Shown here piece by piece: positions 1-7,571 of a stretch of DNA of 64,000 bases (positions are counted from its first letter, which is position 1; each line of letters opens with the position of its first letter). The stretch lies in contig CAYNZP010000002.1 in NCBI GenBank assembly GCA_964401835.1, positions 1 through 64,000 of the forward strand, read 5' to 3'. Source of the DNA: CAYNZP01 sp964401835. Lineage in GTDB: Bacteria > Planctomycetota > Phycisphaerae > SM23-33. The notes under the pieces are model-generated. The model had not been told where the DNA came from, ran no database searches, and worked only from the letters and a program-made list of their open reading frames with translations. Position numbers and translations under genes: made by a program.

Positions 1-106
1 CAAGCGTTTCCGGGACCGATTACATCGTTTATCTCTGGAATGTGCGTCGATGTAACTAAAAGTGTGTCCGGTGGATAAACGATGTAATCGGTCCCGGAAA
101 CGCTTG
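1..106. repeat. Perfect 33-bp inverted repeat (1-33 and 74-106), 40-bp spacer
   Basis: Bases 1-33 are the exact reverse complement of bases 74-106. Both arms lie inside the export lipoprotein gene, so one arm encodes the residues around SGTDYIVY and the other those around INDVIGPGN. The first arm begins exactly at the window edge, so the repeat could be longer. A perfect coding palindrome of this size is unusual and is also what a fold-back chimera at a contig end would look like. Confidence 0.9.
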
Positions 107-230
107 TTCTTGGATTATGCGTGAAGGCTCGGACTTGTTTATAGTCATAACAGCCGACCAGCATGCTTCCAAGTAAAAGCATAAGACTGAGAGACACCAT
201 CACATTAATTGTTCGGTTTTTCTGGACCAT
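1..230 (-). CDS. Polysaccharide export lipoprotein, Wza/PST type (N-terminal part; runs off the window)
   Basis: The reading frame starts at ATG 230 behind an AAGGGAGA ribosome-binding site and is open to the window edge (76 codons). Residues 1-27 form a lipoprotein signal: a basic N-terminus, a Leu/Met-rich core and the lipobox LVGC with Cys27. The sequence after it, with IVYPPDTLLVTS and then IPEIN, matches the start of the polysaccharide export domain of Wza-type proteins, where a YxIxPPDxL motif precedes the first beta strands. The family forms the outer-membrane channel for exopolysaccharide. The nearest upstream gene is a sugar transferase in the same direction, which supports the role. 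The last codons lie in one arm of a perfect inverted repeat and look unlike the family, so the end of the fragment may not be authentic. The signal is clear; the family call rests on a short stretch. Confidence 0.7.
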   Translation of the reverse strand, partial: MVQKNRTINVMVSLSLMLLLGSMLVGCYDYKQVRAFTHNPRTSVSGTDYIVYPPDTLLVTSTHIPEINDVIGPGNA

Positions 231-759
231 AGCGAGTCTCCCTTATACTAGGAAAGTGTTCACCGTATTTTGCTCCGGCACGCCAAACAAAATGACACGT
301 TCATTAATCGCATTTCTGGCAGCAAACAGGTTAAAAGGATGTGAATAGCGCGATCCCCGGCGCTGCTGTTGTCCCGCATCGCTAATGCTTGCATTGCAGA
401 ACTTTTTCATTCACTCGTACTATATGCACCAGTAGGAGAGTTTCCCAAATTCAGCTGCATAAGAATTTTCAGAAAGTTGCAAAGCACGATTTTGGATTCG
501 TCATGCGAGTATAAAAAGTCGGCCATCGCCCGCGCCGGAACAGACGATGGCCTAGTGAGGCACGCAACCGCTGCGTGCAATGGAAGCCACTTAATTACCT
601 TTGGTACAAAACAGCTGATTCCGGCAAATCAAATCACCTTAAAAGACATTACATACAGGACCCAGAAATTACCTCAAAGGCGTTTGCGATAAGCTGACTT
701 ACCGGAATATAGAGCCTCTTTCAGGCATCTATTCCAAAGGTGCCGGCAGTTTCCAGACC
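231..759. other. 529-bp non-coding gap between sugar transferase and export lipoprotein genes
   Basis: No convincing gene is visible on either strand; open frames here lack ribosome-binding sites and recognisable protein sequence. On the minus strand, the direction of both flanking genes, it holds two hairpins: GCACGCA/TGCGTGC (560-578) and GGCCATCG/CGATGGCC (521-552), the latter followed by a short T run. The rest is probably the promoter and long 5' leader of the export lipoprotein gene. I looked for a sigma-54 site and a c-di-GMP riboswitch and could not support either. Confidence 0.5.
513..552 (-). terminator. Rho-independent terminator-like hairpin downstream of the sugar transferase
   Basis: The 8-bp stem GGCCATCG/CGATGGCC (521-528 with 545-552) has a 16-nt GC-rich loop and, read on the minus strand, is followed by GACTTTTTATA. 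It lies about 210 bp past the stop codon of the sugar transferase and upstream of the export lipoprotein gene. It could end the first transcript or act as an attenuator in a leader. Confidence 0.45.
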
Positions 760-1416
760 TTAATGTGCAGATTTATCGTAAAACTTCCCAAATGTGCGAA
801 GCATTATTGCAAATTCCAGAGACCAGGACCGTGTGTCTATGTATTCGATATCAGCTTTAAGTTTCTCTTTGAACAAATCGACATGAGTGTCGTAACCGTT
901 ACGGATCTGTGCCAAACCAGTTATACCCGGTTTGACAGTCAGCCTCTTGTATACATTTGGATATCGTGGCTGGAGTTTCTTCAGGATTTCAGGCCTTTCC
1001 GGGCGTGGGCCAACCAGCGACATTTCACCTTTTATAACATTGACCAATTGAGGTAACTCGTCAATATGACTTTTACGCATCCACCTGGCAATTGGCACCA
1101 CCCGCGAATCGCCTTTCCTTGCCCAAACAGCCCCAATCCGTCGCTCAGCATCCTTAAACATGGTTCTTATTTTGTAGAGCTTGAAAGGCCTGCCATCTTT
1201 TCCAAGGCGAACCTGACTGTAGAAAACAGGCCCTTTGCTGCCCAGTTTTATTAAAATCCCACTAATCAAAATGACTGGGCCAAATAAGACAAGCAGCACG
1301 ATGCCTAACAGCACATCTAGAATCTCTTTTGTTGTCTCAAAATACTTTCTTGAAAGAAAAGCAGTAAGCCCCATAAGACCGCTGCCAAAGCCAAACATCG
1401 TAATAGGTTCAGGCAT
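760..1416 (-). CDS. Undecaprenyl-phosphate sugar phosphotransferase with PEP-CTERM-like N-terminal helix
   Basis: This 218-residue protein is a short bacterial sugar transferase (WcaJ/RfbP catalytic domain). It should move a sugar-1-phosphate from a nucleotide sugar to undecaprenyl phosphate at the inner membrane, the first step of exopolysaccharide assembly. Visible family motifs are GPVFYSQVRLGKDG, the KIRTM block, KSHIDELPQL, GEMSLVGPRPERP and KPGITGLAQI. Translation starts at ATG 1416 after AAGGGGG with good spacing, so the protein begins directly with Met-Pro-Glu-Pro. The first 25 residues (PEP, then a Gly/Phe/Leu-rich helix, then SRK) have the exact layout of a PEP-CTERM sorting signal, normally found at C-termini. 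A second hydrophobic helix lies at about residues 31-57. It is transcribed toward the Wza-like lipoprotein gene. Catalytic identity is secure; what the PEP-like start does is unknown. Confidence 0.93.
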   Translation of the reverse strand: MPEPITMFGFGSGLMGLTAFLSRKYFETTKEILDVLLGIVLLVLFGPVILISGILIKLGSKGPVFYSQVRLGKDGRPFKLYKIRTMFKDAERRIGAVWARKGDSRVVPIARWMRKSHIDELPQLVNVIKGEMSLVGPRPERPEILKKLQPRYPNVYKRLTVKPGITGLAQIRNGYDTHVDLFKEKLKADIEYIDTRSWSLEFAIMLRTFGKFYDKSAH

Positions 1417-2120
1417 TTTGCTACCCCCTTCGCAGTAAAAAAGCCCATCGAACCTTGGAGGCGAAATAATCAGCCAAATAGACTTGACTTATTCCAACGA
1501 ACTGCCGAATATTCAAAATAGGCATATGAAATAGGCGCGCAAGACGCCTGTTTCTGCCACGGTGAACCGGCGTCGCCTGACCAAGGATAGACCGCTGGTT
1601 CACTTTTTATTCGCTAGGCCATACCTGGTTAATATATCCAAGCATTCCGGAATCTTACCTTTGTTACAGCCCCTTCTTGCAGACATCTTCCTAAGTCTGC
1701 ATTTGTCTGCTTGTGAGGGAAAACACCGGATATTTTGTCCCGTCCATTCTCTCGCCGGCATGACGATTTGTCCGAGTTGGACGTGACATGGATGTGGCCT
1801 AGGAACTACGTCCGTATCATATGACCATTTGGAAGCGGCTCACAAATTCAAATAGAGTTTTTATGAAATTCTTTTTTGTGAATTGCAAATATTATTGGAA
1901 ATCATCAGATAAGCCTGTTTGATTTCATCGTTTCATTGAAAAGATTCGATCATTTTCTTCTTTTTTGTAGTGGATTGGAAAACTCACTTTAACCGGCCAT
2001 ATAGTACCGGTGATTTGGATAGTAATGGTCTAGTTAAAAGTCAGCCGGATCAATTCAGTTGTCATTTTATATTGTTCCGAATATCCAGTCTTAAAGGGAT
2101 CTAAACACAGGCTTACTAAG
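1417..2120. other. 704-bp divergent intergenic region between the two arms of the glycan locus
   Basis: I see no supportable gene here. A 60-codon minus-strand frame with a GTG start ends 4 bp before the sugar transferase start, but it has no ribosome-binding site and no recognisable sequence. The region must hold the promoters for the minus-strand sugar transferase and the plus-strand glycosyltransferase operon. Its right half (about 1850-2100) is AT-rich. Confidence 0.5.
2059..2087 (+). promoter_or_regulatory. Possible sigma-70 promoter for the glycosyltransferase/C-methyltransferase operon
   Basis: TTGTCA (2059-2064) and TATCCA (2082-2087) are separated by 17 bp and sit 34 bp before the ATG of the first gene. 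The -10 match is imperfect, so this is a weak call. Confidence 0.25.
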
Positions 2121-3044
2121 ATGAAACTTACGCCGAAAGTTAGCGTCGGACTTCCAGTTTGCAATGGTGGCAAATATCTCAAGAAGGCGATTGATTCAAT
2201 TCTTACTCAGACCTTCAAGGACTTTGAATTGATAATTTCGGACAATGCCTCTGGGGATAACACCTATAAGATTTGTAAGAAATATACCTATCTTGATTCG
2301 CGCATCAGGTATGTACGAAGTGAAATTAATCACGGGGCAGCCTGGAATTTTAATCATGTCGCTGACCTTGCCAGGGGGAAGTATTTCAAATGGATGGCGT
2401 GCGATGACATATGTTTGCCACGTTTCCTGGAATGTTGCCTCGATGTTCTCGATCACAATCCTCAAACAGTTCTTTGTTTCCCAGGGACGATGGATATAGA
2501 CGAAAAAGGAAGACCTCGTGGTGAGAAAAAATTCGAGATGAAAGTCGCAGATGGTAAGGTCCATCGACGTTTTCGCGATCTTATTTGCATTAACCACTCA
2601 TGTTTTCCAATTTTTGGCCTTATGCGAACCAAGGCTTTGCGACAGACTTGTTGTATAGGTCCCTATGTTGGTTCAGACCGTGTTTTATTGGCTGAGTTGA
2701 GCCTTCAAGGACGATTTGTCGAATTGAAAGAAAAACTGTTCCTTCATCGAGAGCATCGCCATCGCTCTACAAGGGCAATGCCCAATCTACAGGAAAGAAT
2801 TAGCTGGTTTGATCCAACTAAGGCTGGACAGCTAACCTATCCTAACTGGCGCATGTTCAAGGAATATATCAGATGCGTTGATGAATCAGACCTTGCGTTA
2901 AAAAATAGAATTGCCTGCTTAATACAAATAATGCCGTGGCTGAAAAACAATTATCGGTCCCTGTTTGAAGACATAAGATATGCCCTCAAATGGCGTCAAA
3001 AAGCCCGACGGGACCTGGCTGTACAGTATGCGTGGGGTAAGTGA
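2121..3044 (+). CDS. Family 2 (GT-A) glycosyltransferase
   Basis: This 307-residue cytosolic enzyme has the GT2 nucleotide-binding start (SVGLPVCNGGKYL at 8-20, then IISDNASGDNT at 38-48), and the acidic metal-binding motif is the CDD at residues 94-96. It should transfer a sugar from a nucleotide donor to the growing glycan. The acceptor-binding C-terminal half is divergent. It is the first gene of the plus-strand operon; the next gene follows after 43 bp. There is no strong ribosome-binding site before ATG 2121, but the conserved first strand leaves little room for another start. Donor and acceptor cannot be predicted. Confidence 0.9.
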   Translation: MKLTPKVSVGLPVCNGGKYLKKAIDSILTQTFKDFELIISDNASGDNTYKICKKYTYLDSRIRYVRSEINHGAAWNFNHVADLARGKYFKWMACDDICLPRFLECCLDVLDHNPQTVLCFPGTMDIDEKGRPRGEKKFEMKVADGKVHRRFRDLICINHSCFPIFGLMRTKALRQTCCIGPYVGSDRVLLAELSLQGRFVELKEKLFLHREHRHRSTRAMPNLQERISWFDPTKAGQLTYPNWRMFKEYIRCVDESDLALKNRIACLIQIMPWLKNNYRSLFEDIRYALKWRQKARRDLAVQYAWGK

Positions 3045-3087
3045 AACTTCTTAGGGGTTTCTGGGGCTAAACTCAAGCGTCTATGAA

Positions 3088-4425
3088 ATGAGTCTTTTAA
3101 AAAGATATTTGAAGAATCCCAACCAAGCCGACCAAGGTGTAATGTTTCCTGAGGTTGGAGTGATAGCACTTGTTCCTGATTTCTGGAATAGCCCATGGAT
3201 GGTGCGCCATCATGTATTAACACGGCTGGCAAAATACTTTCATGTCGTTTGGGTCGATAGGCCAAGAGATTGGCGCGAGTGTCTGGCTGGCAAAGGAAAG
3301 CCATCTCGAAATGAACCATCCAATAATGGATTTAGTATTTATCGCCATAGTATGTTTTTGCCGACGATTTACCGCCCTGCTTTTATTGGTAAGGCAATTT
3401 GTCGGAAGAGACTTCAAATCGCAAGGTCTCACCTGGTTTCCAAAGGGTGCAAAAGGATTATCCTTTACCTGTGGAGACCCCAGTTTCTTGAAGCGACTGA
3501 ATACATAGATCATGATATGTGCTGTTACCACATAGATGATGAATATACATTCAATTCCAATGGAAGCCCCATCGAACAGCGAGAAGTATCCATTTTGGAA
3601 AGAGCGGATAGTGTCTTCATACATTCCCCTGCCTTGTGGGAGAAAAAAGCCCGTTTCAATCCAAATACCCACCTTATCCCGATGGGTGCAGATTATTCTG
3701 GATTTTCAAAACCAAGGGCGGAACCATCGGAGATGAGGGATATTCCTCACCCACGAATAGGGTATGTCGGTTACCTGAAGGGTCAATTGGACTTGCCATT
3801 AATCAATGTACTGGCCGGCAAACATCCGAAATGGTCCTTTGTTTTTGTTGGCCCGAATAACTCTAATCTCAAAACCTACGCAAAAGAAATCGATGAGCTT
3901 TTATCCAAACCGAATGTTTATTCTCTTGGCAATAAGCCGGTAAATCTGTTGCCTTCTTATGTCCAACACATGGATGCTCTGACATTACCCTACCAGCAGA
4001 ATGATTACACAAAGTTTATTTCACCAATGAAACTCAACGAATATCTCGCCACCGGCGTGCCGGTAGTGGGATCCCCTATTCCATATCTTCGGGAATTTCC
4101 GGCTGTTGTCATGCTGGCTACCGGCTATGCAGAGTGGTCAGAAAACCTTGAAAAAGCATTGCAAAGTGATGCAAGAAGCAAGGAACAAAGAGAAAAACGT
4201 CAGGAAATAGCCAGGAGATATGACTGGAGCAAAATTGTCCATACTATTGCCCAGCGAATTTGCGAAGACATAGACGAACCATATCTAAACAAAATAAAAG
4301 AAATGAGCGAATCGCCTAGCCATGAAGGCTCAATTACCAAGTCGATTGAATTTCAAGAATGTTTTCAAAGTAGTTGTAAAAAACCCTCCAAGGTCGATTG
4401 TTCAATTTCATCGGAAGTTGCTTGA
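3088..4425 (+). CDS. GT-B glycosyltransferase (family 1/4-like)
   Basis: The 445-residue product has the two-Rossmann GT-B layout. The N-terminal half contains HHVLTRLAKYFHVVWVD, typical of TuaH-like transferases. The C-terminal half carries HPRIGYVGYL (221-230), a strand with FVGPN (253-257) and the donor-site motif KLNEYLATGVPVVGSP (315-330), which replaces the stricter EX7E motif of classical GT4 enzymes. The last 45 residues are poorly structured. It lies between the GT2 gene and rfbF, with only 11 bp to the rfbF start, so it is probably cotranscribed. Sugar specificity is not evident. Confidence 0.82.
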   Translation: MSLLKRYLKNPNQADQGVMFPEVGVIALVPDFWNSPWMVRHHVLTRLAKYFHVVWVDRPRDWRECLAGKGKPSRNEPSNNGFSIYRHSMFLPTIYRPAFIGKAICRKRLQIARSHLVSKGCKRIILYLWRPQFLEATEYIDHDMCCYHIDDEYTFNSNGSPIEQREVSILERADSVFIHSPALWEKKARFNPNTHLIPMGADYSGFSKPRAEPSEMRDIPHPRIGYVGYLKGQLDLPLINVLAGKHPKWSFVFVGPNNSNLKTYAKEIDELLSKPNVYSLGNKPVNLLPSYVQHMDALTLPYQQNDYTKFISPMKLNEYLATGVPVVGSPIPYLREFPAVVMLATGYAEWSENLEKALQSDARSKEQREKRQEIARRYDWSKIVHTIAQRICEDIDEPYLNKIKEMSESPSHEGSITKSIEFQECFQSSCKKPSKVDCSISSEVA

Positions 4426-4436
4426 AGGAGCAGGGA

Positions 4437-5210
4437 ATGAAAGTAGCGATACTTGCCGGTGGCGTCGGTTCAAGACTTTCTGAAGAGACGGTCATAAAAC
4501 CAAAGCCGATGGTCGATATAGGCGGTCGACCAATCATCTGGCATATCATGAAGCATTACTATCAATACGGCCACAGAGAATTCATTATTGCCCTCGGTTA
4601 TAAGGGTGAATACATAAAGAAGTACATGATTGACTACTGTTCGATTCATAGCGATTTGACAGTTTCTTTTCGAAATGGGGATGTAAAAAAACACGGCAAT
4701 CATATGCCCGATTGGATCGTCCATTTAATAGAAACCGGCCAGGAAACACTTACCGGTGGCCGAATTAAGCGCTTGGCTCCCTATATCGACAATGAAACCT
4801 TTATGCTGACCTGGGGAGATGGCGTTTCTAATGTGAACCTTAATGAGCTCCTCAAATTCCACAAGTCACACGGGAAAATAGCCACAGTTACCGCCGTCCG
4901 CCCGACTGCACGTTTTGGGCATATGGAATTCAATGGAAATAGAGTTGTGAATTTTTGTGAGAAACCCCAGACGGCTGAAGGCTGGATAAATGGAGCTTTC
5001 TTTATTCTTGAGCCGGAGGTGATGGAATACATAGACGGGGATAGTACGCAGTGGGAACGCGAACCAATGGAAAGGCTCGCAGAAGATGGGCAGCTTGTAG
5101 CCTATAAACATGATGGTTTTTGGCAGTGCATGGATACCCTACGAGACAAAAAACTCCTTCAGGAGCTTTGGGATAATGGAAACGCGCCGTGGAAAACCTG
5201 GGAGGGCTGA
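4437..5210 (+). CDS. rfbF: Glucose-1-phosphate cytidylyltransferase
   Basis: The enzyme makes CDP-glucose from CTP and glucose 1-phosphate, the entry to CDP-linked deoxy and branched sugars. ATG 4437 is chosen because GAAGGAGCAGGGA precedes it and because the protein then starts with the signature MKVAILAGGVGSRL and is 257 residues long, the usual length. Further motifs are KPKPMVDIGGRPI, the LTWGDGVSN active-site block, HMEFNGNRVVNFCEKP and GFWQCMDTLRDK. A frame 13 codons longer exists but lacks a ribosome-binding site. The epimerase gene starts 2 bp after its stop. The usual partner CDP-glucose 4,6-dehydratase (rfbG) is not in the window. Confidence 0.95.
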   Translation: MKVAILAGGVGSRLSEETVIKPKPMVDIGGRPIIWHIMKHYYQYGHREFIIALGYKGEYIKKYMIDYCSIHSDLTVSFRNGDVKKHGNHMPDWIVHLIETGQETLTGGRIKRLAPYIDNETFMLTWGDGVSNVNLNELLKFHKSHGKIATVTAVRPTARFGHMEFNGNRVVNFCEKPQTAEGWINGAFFILEPEVMEYIDGDSTQWEREPMERLAEDGQLVAYKHDGFWQCMDTLRDKKLLQELWDNGNAPWKTWEG

Positions 5211-5212
5211 CA

Positions 5213-6283
5213 ATGCTCTTATTGGTTACGGGACACCGAGGTTATATCGGAACAATTCTTACAGAAATGCTTGTTAATGCAGGCTATGAGGTTGTTGGAT
5301 ACGACAGCGACCTGTATCGTGACTGCACTTTTGGGCAAGAGCCGATGGATGTTCCAACTATCCTCAAAGACATCCGTGATGTCGAACTGGACGACTTGAA
5401 CGGTTTTGATGCGGTATTGCATCTTGCCGGTTTAAGTAATGATCCTCTTGGGGATCTCAACCCCGATTTAACTATGGACATTAATTACCATGGCACTGTT
5501 CGGCTGGCAAGGCTTGCTAAGGAAGTTGGAATTCAACGCTTCATTTTTTCCTCGACTTGTAGCACTTATGGAGCATCAGGTGACGACCTTCTCGATGAAA
5601 CAGCTACATTTTATCCCGTAACAGCGTATGCCGAATCCAAGGTAAAAGCAGAAAAGGACATATTTGAACTGGCAGATGAGAAATTTTCTCCAACTTTCCT
5701 GCGTAATGCGACAGCTTACGGAGTATCACCAAGACTCAGGTTTGATTTGGTATTAAACAACCTGACCGCATGGGCATACTCTACGGGTCAGGTACTCCTG
5801 AAAAGCGACGGCAGTCCATGGCGGCCCGTGGTACATATTGAGGATATCAGCCGGGCATTTATCTCTGTGTTGGAATCCCCTCTAGACGTTGTGCACAATC
5901 AGGCCTTTAACGTCAGCAGAATCGGAGAAAATTATCGCATCAGTGAACTCGCGGAAATTGTAACAGAAACAGTGCCTGGCTCACGGGTTACTTATGCCGA
6001 AGGGGCTGGCCCTGATAAACGGTGCTACCGCATAGATTGCCGAAAGATAATTAGAAACGTTAAGACATTTCGGCCGCGATGGACCGCCAGAATGGGTGCT
6101 GTTCAGCTTCTCAACGCCTATCGCGAAAATGAAGTTACCCCAATGGAATTTGAGGGATCGAGATATCGTAGAGTTGCTCACATACAAAAGCTCTTGGATG
6201 AAGGAATCCTGGATGAGACGCTACGTTTTACCCAGGATCAGGTGAGGTTGTCCTCAGCTAAGGAGAAAAGGAGCAAAAAATGA
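5213..6283 (+). CDS. NAD-dependent epimerase/dehydratase (extended SDR)
   Basis: Starting at ATG 5213, behind TGGGAGGG, the 356-residue protein begins with the Rossmann motif GHRGYIG (residues 7-13) and carries the SDR active site FSSTCSTYG and YAESK (Tyr139, Lys143). The block RCYRIDCRKI near the C-terminus is typical of the extended SDR proteins often found with sugar C-methyltransferases and cytidylyltransferases. It should change the stereochemistry or dehydrate a nucleotide sugar. It differs from RfbG, so it is not simply the expected CDP-glucose 4,6-dehydratase. It overlaps the next gene by 4 bp (ATGA), which implies translational coupling. Confidence 0.88.
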   Translation: MLLLVTGHRGYIGTILTEMLVNAGYEVVGYDSDLYRDCTFGQEPMDVPTILKDIRDVELDDLNGFDAVLHLAGLSNDPLGDLNPDLTMDINYHGTVRLARLAKEVGIQRFIFSSTCSTYGASGDDLLDETATFYPVTAYAESKVKAEKDIFELADEKFSPTFLRNATAYGVSPRLRFDLVLNNLTAWAYSTGQVLLKSDGSPWRPVVHIEDISRAFISVLESPLDVVHNQAFNVSRIGENYRISELAEIVTETVPGSRVTYAEGAGPDKRCYRIDCRKIIRNVKTFRPRWTARMGAVQLLNAYRENEVTPMEFEGSRYRRVAHIQKLLDEGILDETLRFTQDQVRLSSAKEKRSKK

Positions 6284-7539
6284 TCGCTTTCAGCAAGGAA
6301 TTTACCACTCGTTGCATGGCGGCGTCATGCCGATCTTGTGGGAATAAGGGGCTGTTGGGAATTCTCGATTTAGGGAAAATGCCACTGGCAGATGGTTTGT
6401 TAGGTCAGGTAGAAATAATTAATGGAAGGGAACGGAAATATCCCCTTGAGTTTGTATTTTGCCCGGAATGCAGCCTAGTTCAAATAATCGAGACAGTTCC
6501 GCCTGAAGTCCTCTTTGGAAATGACTATCCTTATTATTCTTCCTTTTCTGAGGCGCTTCTTAAGCATTCCCGTAAAAATGCTCTGAATCTTATTGAAACT
6601 CGCCAATTGACGGAGGATAGCTTTGTTGTCGAAGTAGCAAGTAATGACGGCTATCTTCTGAAAAATTTTGTCGAAAGTGGAATCACGGTTTTAGGTATTG
6701 ACCCAGCTCCAGGCCCGGCAGAAGCTGCGCAGAAGATTGGCGTTCCTACCTTGGTAGACTTTTTTGGTGTTAATCTTGCCCGCCGGCTTCGCCATGAAGG
6801 CAAAAAGGCAGACGTGATAATCGCAAACAATGTTTTTGCGCATGTTGAGGACACGAACGGTTTTGTTGCTGCCATTGGAACCTTGCTTAAAGACGATGGC
6901 GTTGCGGTTATAGAGGTTCCGTATCTTCGCAAACTGATTGACAATTGTGAATTCGACACAATTTACCATGAACACCTCTGTTACTTTTCTGTGACAGCCG
7001 TAGATAAACTCTCCCGCAGACACGGGCTGTATCTGAACAAGGTGGAATTGCTAAATATTCATGGTGGTTCAATGCGGCTGTATCTTGAGCTTGAGGAAAA
7101 TCCAGATAAATCTGTCACGCAGCTATTGAGCGAAGAAAAGCGAATCGGGATGGACCAGTTTGAGTATTATCAAACCTTTGCTCGAAGAGCCCGAGTTGTC
7201 CGGCATCGCCTTAAAGATATGCTTAATAGAATAAAGCAAAGAGGTCACACCATCGCCGCTTATGGTGCGGCAGCTAAAGGCGCTATTTTGCTCAACTATA
7301 CTGGTGTCAATACCGATACTGTCGATTTTGTAGTGGACAGAAATATCCACAAGCAGGGAATGTACATGCCAGGTGTTCATATTCCGATCCATGAACCAGA
7401 TCGAATATTAAAGGACATGCCGGATTATGTCCTGCTTTTGCCGTGGAATTTTAAAAACGAGATACTCAAGCAATGCTCTCCCTATCGTAAACGTGGTGGA
7501 CGATTCATTATTCCTATTCCGAAACCATCTGTCGTTTAA
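6280..7539 (+). CDS. Sugar C-methyltransferase (TylCIII/NovU type), first of three paralogues
   Basis: The 419-residue protein has the three-part build of NDP-hexose C-methyltransferases: an N-terminal zinc site (Cys17/Cys20 and Cys61/Cys64), a SAM-binding Rossmann domain with VVEVASNDGYLL (116-127), and a C-terminal nucleotide-sugar domain containing YGAAAKGAILLNY. The catalytic YHEH motif is at residues 229-232. The enzyme adds a methyl group from SAM to a sugar ring carbon of a keto-sugar nucleotide, giving a branched-chain sugar. AAGGAGCAAAAA precedes ATG 6280, which overlaps the stop of the SDR gene. The CDP-glucose gene upstream suggests a CDP-linked substrate, but this is inference. 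Confidence 0.93.
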   Translation: MIAFSKEFTTRCMAASCRSCGNKGLLGILDLGKMPLADGLLGQVEIINGRERKYPLEFVFCPECSLVQIIETVPPEVLFGNDYPYYSSFSEALLKHSRKNALNLIETRQLTEDSFVVEVASNDGYLLKNFVESGITVLGIDPAPGPAEAAQKIGVPTLVDFFGVNLARRLRHEGKKADVIIANNVFAHVEDTNGFVAAIGTLLKDDGVAVIEVPYLRKLIDNCEFDTIYHEHLCYFSVTAVDKLSRRHGLYLNKVELLNIHGGSMRLYLELEENPDKSVTQLLSEEKRIGMDQFEYYQTFARRARVVRHRLKDMLNRIKQRGHTIAAYGAAAKGAILLNYTGVNTDTVDFVVDRNIHKQGMYMPGVHIPIHEPDRILKDMPDYVLLLPWNFKNEILKQCSPYRKRGGRFIIPIPKPSVV

Positions 7540-7571
7540 ACTTTTTTCGATTAAGTGAAAAGGAAAAAGCC

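Noticed and set aside
231..330. Possible sigma-54 promoter (TGGCGTG...AGCAA on the minus strand, about 275-292)
   Set aside because: The GG and GC elements are one base too close for a functional -24/-12 promoter.
369..692. 107-codon plus-strand frame between the export lipoprotein and sugar transferase genes
   Set aside because: No ribosome-binding site, no recognisable sequence, and it runs antisense through hairpins that fit a terminator/leader on the other strand.
1421..1603. 60-codon minus-strand frame ending just before the sugar transferase
   Set aside because: GTG start without a ribosome-binding site and no protein-like features; its closeness to the next gene is probably chance.
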